Below, one piece after another: positions 6,073-9,013 of a DNA stretch of 9,013 nt. The notes under the pieces are model-generated. The model ran no database searches, was not told the DNA's origin, and worked only from the letters and a program-made list of their open reading frames with translations. Position 1 is the first letter of the stretch. Each line of letters opens with the position of its first letter. Made by a program: the position numbers and the translations under genes. Source of the DNA: Ruminiclostridium sp. (GTDB taxonomy: Bacteria > Bacillota > Clostridia > DSM-8532); the NCBI GenBank assembly GCA_003535195.1, contig DOHN01000033.1, positions 22,601 to 31,613 of the forward strand. Reading direction: 5' to 3'.

Positions 6073-7680
6073 CTAAAAAAGGTTTTCCGATAGTCCCAGT
6101 ATTCTTTCCGCGCATTTTATTCCATCCACGGCGGCAGAAATGATGCCCCCGGCATATCCCGCCCCTTCGCCGCACGGATATAGGCCTTTTACACCCACGG
6201 CCTCCAGACTATCTCCCCTGATCATTCTCACCGGGGATGAGCTGCGGGTCTCAGCTCCGGTTAAAATGGCATCAGGGTAGTAAAAGCCCGGCATCCAGTC
6301 ATCCATTTCTTTGACGGCCTGCCTCAGTGAATCTGCAATATACTCCGGCAGATAGGAATCGACGGGAGCAAACCGGGTTCCGGGCATGTAAGTTGGCTTT
6401 ACTTCCCCGAAAGAATGGGTGCCACGTCTGTTCAAAAAATCCTCCAGTCTTTGCACCGGCGCATAATATCCTCCGCCGCCCGCTGCAAATGCCGCTTCTT
6501 CTATGCCACGCTGATAATCGACACCGGCCAGCGGATGAGCGCTTTTCAGATTTTCTTTACCGACAGTGACCAAAAGAGCGGTATTCGCATTTCTTCCATC
6601 CCGGGCATACTCACTCATTCCGTTTGTCAGCAGGCAGTTTTCTTCAGACGTGGCAGCAACGACCTTTCCGCCGGGACACATGCAGAAGGTATAGACATTT
6701 CTGCCGCTCTTTAAATGCACCACCATTTTATAATCGGCGGCCCCCAAGGCCAGGTGGCCGGCATAATCTCCATACTTGATTTGATCGATCAAATACTGTG
6801 GATGCTCAATTCTGACCCCTATCGAAAAAGGTTTCTGTTCGATCTGGATGCCGTCGGACAAAAGTCTGGCAAAGGTATCACGGGCACTGTGCCCAATGGC
6901 CAGAACAACGTGATGGCAGGGGAGTTCCTTATACTGCCCCTCTTCTATAAAGCCAATGCCTGACACTTTTCCGTCTTTCCGCAGTATGTCTGTAACAGTG
7001 GCGCCAAAATGAACTTCGCCGCCATGGCTGATCATTTTTTTTCGGAGACCTTTCACGGCCTCACTCAATTTATCGGTGCCGATATGGGGCTTTTCCAGAT
7101 ACATGATTTCCGGGGGAGCTCCCGCTTCAATAAATTCCTGGAGCACCTTTATCTTGCGACAATCCTTTGATCCTATTTTCAGCTTGCCGTCTGAAAAGGC
7201 GCCCGCGCCGCCCTCTCCGAACTGAACATTGGAGGAGGTATCCAGTATTCCGGTATGCCAGAATTCGGAGACCCTATGCTTGCGTCTGTCCACATCAAGA
7301 CCGCGCTCTAACAGGATGGGGCGTGCACCGGCTTCGGCCAGAACAAGGGCGGCGAATATGCCGGCCGGGCCGCAGCCCACTACGATAGGACGCAGCGGCA
7401 ATTTTATATTTGAGGGGATTGGGTAAGCAGGCACTTTTGGCGCTACCCTTATGCATTTATCCTTGATGGAATAAACAATTTCTGTTTCTTCGCCTGCTAC
7501 ATCTATCAAGACAGTCATTTTAAAACAAATGTCCTGCTTATTTTCAGCATCTACCGAACGCTTATCAATGATGATGTTTTGGATTCGGCTTGTTAAAACA
7601 CGAAGCCTTCGAGCCGCAATATTCTTCAGCAGCTCCATATCATAGTTAAGCGGCACAGTTAAGTTGGCTATTCTAATCAC
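6073..7680 (-). CDS. FAD-dependent dehydrogenase, COG2509 type (function unknown)
   Basis: A 535-residue cytoplasmic flavoprotein resembling the uncharacterised FAD-dependent dehydrogenases of COG2509. Its first ~90 residues form the family's N-terminal domain (MIRIANLTVPL...). Then comes the FAD-binding Rossmann motif VGCGPAGIFAA (101-111, GxGxxG) with the ribose-binding acid Glu125 in LLERG. Further conserved segments are VQFGEGGAGAFSDGKL (about 152-167), LAIGHSARDTF, and a C-terminal FAD-contact segment GLYPCGEGAGYAGGI starting at residue 499. Translation starts at GTG (7680), with AAAAGGG upstream. The next ATG, at codon 15, would cut the conserved N-terminus, so GTG is preferred. It lies 12 nt after the coiled-coil gene and is probably co-transcribed. 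The reaction and substrate are not established for this family, to my knowledge. No clear terminator follows it. Confidence 0.88.
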   Translation of the reverse strand: MIRIANLTVPLNYDMELLKNIAARRLRVLTSRIQNIIIDKRSVDAENKQDICFKMTVLIDVAGEETEIVYSIKDKCIRVAPKVPAYPIPSNIKLPLRPIVVGCGPAGIFAALVLAEAGARPILLERGLDVDRRKHRVSEFWHTGILDTSSNVQFGEGGAGAFSDGKLKIGSKDCRKIKVLQEFIEAGAPPEIMYLEKPHIGTDKLSEAVKGLRKKMISHGGEVHFGATVTDILRKDGKVSGIGFIEEGQYKELPCHHVVLAIGHSARDTFARLLSDGIQIEQKPFSIGVRIEHPQYLIDQIKYGDYAGHLALGAADYKMVVHLKSGRNVYTFCMCPGGKVVAATSEENCLLTNGMSEYARDGRNANTALLVTVGKENLKSAHPLAGVDYQRGIEEAAFAAGGGGYYAPVQRLEDFLNRRGTHSFGEVKPTYMPGTRFAPVDSYLPEYIADSLRQAVKEMDDWMPGFYYPDAILTGAETRSSSPVRMIRGDSLEAVGVKGLYPCGEGAGYAGGIISAAVDGIKCAERILGLSENLF

Positions 7681-7692
7681 TTTTTTACCCTT

Positions 7693-8637
7693 TTAAGCAT
7701 TTTTAATCATTGCATCGAGCTCCTGCTCTAGCTTTGAAAGCTCCTGCTCATCGTGATCCTGCATTCTTCTCAGCTTTCCTAAAACAGAGCTGACCTCGGC
7801 TCTTACCCGGCTAACGCTGTCCTGGGAGTCATGGATTCTGGCCTGCACCACCCAGTCTGCAATCAAGCCGTCAAAGAAAAAGTCGGCAAATCTTACAAAG
7901 CCACCAATATCTATGGTAATCTGGGAAGATATTTTCACATCCGCAAGCTCGGTTTTAAACCGGTTTAACAGCAGCTGAACATCGGAGGCCGCATTTCTTG
8001 CATCATCTATGTGGGAGTGCTTCGCCATATTGGTAAGAAGTCCTCTGCCGCCCCACATATCCCACATTCCCCAGCCTTCGGCGCTGTTCAGGCTTTCATC
8101 TACCCTGTCCAATCCAGACAACACTCTTTTTCCCGCCGAGACGGCTTCGATTATCTCTTTTAAATTAGCCTTATACAGGGAGATTTTATTCTCTGAATCA
8201 AAGATTTTTTTTGCAAGATCCTGATTTTTTTCGGTGAGCATGGTATATTTTTCGTCAAACAATTGATTATACTTGCTTTCACAGTCCTCAAATTCCGTGC
8301 GCTCAGACCGAAGCTGTGAGATCCGGCGTTTGGTATCCTCAATCTGGCGCTTCATGTCCCCATATTTAAGCTGAGCGGCCAGAGCTTCCTGCCTCTCTTT
8401 TTCAATTTGTTTCTCCCGGCTTCCCAGAATGGTATAGAACATAGCCGAAAGGCCCATCTTTTCTAATTTTTCAACATCAAGGCTTTCCTTATCCATTTCC
8501 GATCGGAGCTGCGCCAGCCTTTTTTCCTGGCTTCCAAGCTGCCCCGCCAAGTCATTTAACATGGCATCAATTTTCCGGCAGCGGTATATTCCCTGCTCCA
8601 AGGCTTCGAGCTCCCTATTGATCTGCTCATACATCAT
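7693..8637 (-). CDS. Coiled-coil protein of unnamed family
   Basis: A 314-residue protein without signal peptide or membrane segment, rich in Glu, Lys, Gln and Leu. Predicted helical coiled-coil stretches cover about residues 5-60, 74-165 and 285-312. Two parts look like conserved family cores rather than filler: LSAMFYTILGSREKQIEKE (63-81) and a Gly/Trp-rich patch, GWGMWDMWGGRGLLTNMAKH (188-207), followed by HIDDARNAASDVQLLLNRF. I recall similar unannotated proteins in Firmicutes and Bacteroidetes but cannot name a family. The ATG at 8637 is followed directly by a second ATG at 8634; AGGAGG at 8643-8648 lies 5 and 8 nt away respectively, so either may be used. It sits between a DUF2500-type gene and a flavoprotein gene with very short gaps. 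A scaffolding role is possible but not shown. Confidence 0.8.
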   Translation of the reverse strand: MMYEQINRELEALEQGIYRCRKIDAMLNDLAGQLGSQEKRLAQLRSEMDKESLDVEKLEKMGLSAMFYTILGSREKQIEKERQEALAAQLKYGDMKRQIEDTKRRISQLRSERTEFEDCESKYNQLFDEKYTMLTEKNQDLAKKIFDSENKISLYKANLKEIIEAVSAGKRVLSGLDRVDESLNSAEGWGMWDMWGGRGLLTNMAKHSHIDDARNAASDVQLLLNRFKTELADVKISSQITIDIGGFVRFADFFFDGLIADWVVQARIHDSQDSVSRVRAEVSSVLGKLRRMQDHDEQELSKLEQELDAMIKNA

Positions 8638-8642
8638 TATGG

Positions 8643-8648
8643 CCTCCT
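8643..8648 (-). promoter_or_regulatory. Ribosome binding site overlapping the upstream stop codon
   Basis: AGGAGG for the coiled-coil gene shares a base with the TGA stop (8648-8650) of the DUF2500-type gene. Ribosomes ending on one gene would be placed to start the next, a sign of translational coupling. Confidence 0.7.
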
Positions 8649-9013
8649 CATATGCCTTGTCCTCTGATGAACTCTTTGAATCTTGTTCCCTGGAAGGTCA
8701 GCCTGCCGTTATCCCCTTCTACAAGGTATCCAAAGTCCTGGGCGGGTATGGCAAGCTCCAGCCTGTCGCCGCTCTCAAATTCAAAAGTGGCATAGTATGT
8801 AGTGGTGGAATAGCTGTGATGCATGCTCATATCATTTCCATGATGATGACGGTGGTAGGATACGTCCGTTCTCTTTGCGACGACCCTTGCCCCAACAGTC
8901 AGAATGGGAGAGTGATTGTTTCGGTTCCATTGGCTCAAACCTCTTATCGACGTCATAATGATAGTGCCGAAAACAATAATAAAGATAATTCCTACAAAAA
9001 CAGGTACAATGCT
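8648..9013 (-). CDS. DUF2500-type membrane-anchored protein, 5' end beyond the window
   Basis: The frame stays open to the right edge, so the ATG at 8956 is internal and the gene begins outside the window; 121 residues are visible. The extra upstream codons encode an almost purely hydrophobic run, IVPVFVGIIFIIVFGTIIM, a single membrane anchor. After it come WNRNNHSPILTVGARVVAKRTDV, a histidine-rich loop YHRHHHGNDMSMHHSY, and TTTYYATFEFESGDRLEL...GDNGRLTFQGTRFKEF. This order (anchor, VVAKR, TTYY.TF..ESGDR, LTFQGTRF) is the layout I know from DUF2500 proteins, small membrane proteins of unknown function. The soluble part should be a small beta-rich domain. It is the first visible gene of the three-gene cluster, 10 nt before the coiled-coil gene. 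Confidence 0.78.
   Translation of the reverse strand, partial: SIVPVFVGIIFIIVFGTIIMTSIRGLSQWNRNNHSPILTVGARVVAKRTDVSYHRHHHGNDMSMHHSYSTTTYYATFEFESGDRLELAIPAQDFGYLVEGDNGRLTFQGTRFKEFIRGQGI

Overview
The window looks like a stretch of chromosome from a low-GC Gram-positive anaerobe of the Firmicutes (Clostridia-like). The reasons are strong GGAGG-type ribosome binding sites, AT-rich spacers, a lipoprotein-type solute-binding protein, a LacI-family regulator with a CpG-centred operator, and protein families common in that group. This placement is inferred from style, not from a marker gene. Every credible gene reads leftward (minus strand). I see no rRNA, tRNA, CRISPR array, insertion sequence or phage gene.

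Right part (about 9013 down to 6073): a tight three-gene cluster. It holds a membrane-anchored DUF2500-type protein (its start lies beyond the window edge), a 314-residue coiled-coil protein of a family I cannot name, and a 535-residue FAD-dependent dehydrogenase of the COG2509 type. Gaps are 10 and 12 nt, and one Shine-Dalgarno overlaps the preceding stop codon, so they are probably co-transcribed.

Middle (about 6043 down to 4779): a LacI-family repressor gene with a textbook promoter (TTGACA, 16 nt, TATAAT). A CpG-centred near-palindrome lies just downstream of the expected transcription start, which suggests autorepression. Beyond the repressor gene lies a perfect 14-bp palindrome, CTCAAACGTTTGAG, overlapping a candidate promoter for the transporter genes.

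Left part (4778 down to 1): an ABC import operon. Its first gene is a gutted HAD-family phosphatase: the first dozen or so codons with the catalytic motif and what looks like the last two dozen codons survive, but the body is gone. Then come a fused two-domain permease, an ATPase and a solute-binding lipoprotein (a complete FbpBCA/AfuABC-type importer), and after a 197-nt spacer the start of a PHP-domain phosphoesterase. A third AAACGTTT palindrome sits in that last spacer.

Working model (inference): the LacI-type protein controls uptake of a phosphorylated organic compound such as a sugar phosphate or other phosphoester. The importer brings it in, and the PHP protein, formerly together with the HAD enzyme, removes the phosphate. 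The points most worth a second look are the internally deleted HAD gene, the three matching palindromes that define a candidate local regulon, and the unexplained DUF2500/coiled-coil/COG2509 trio.
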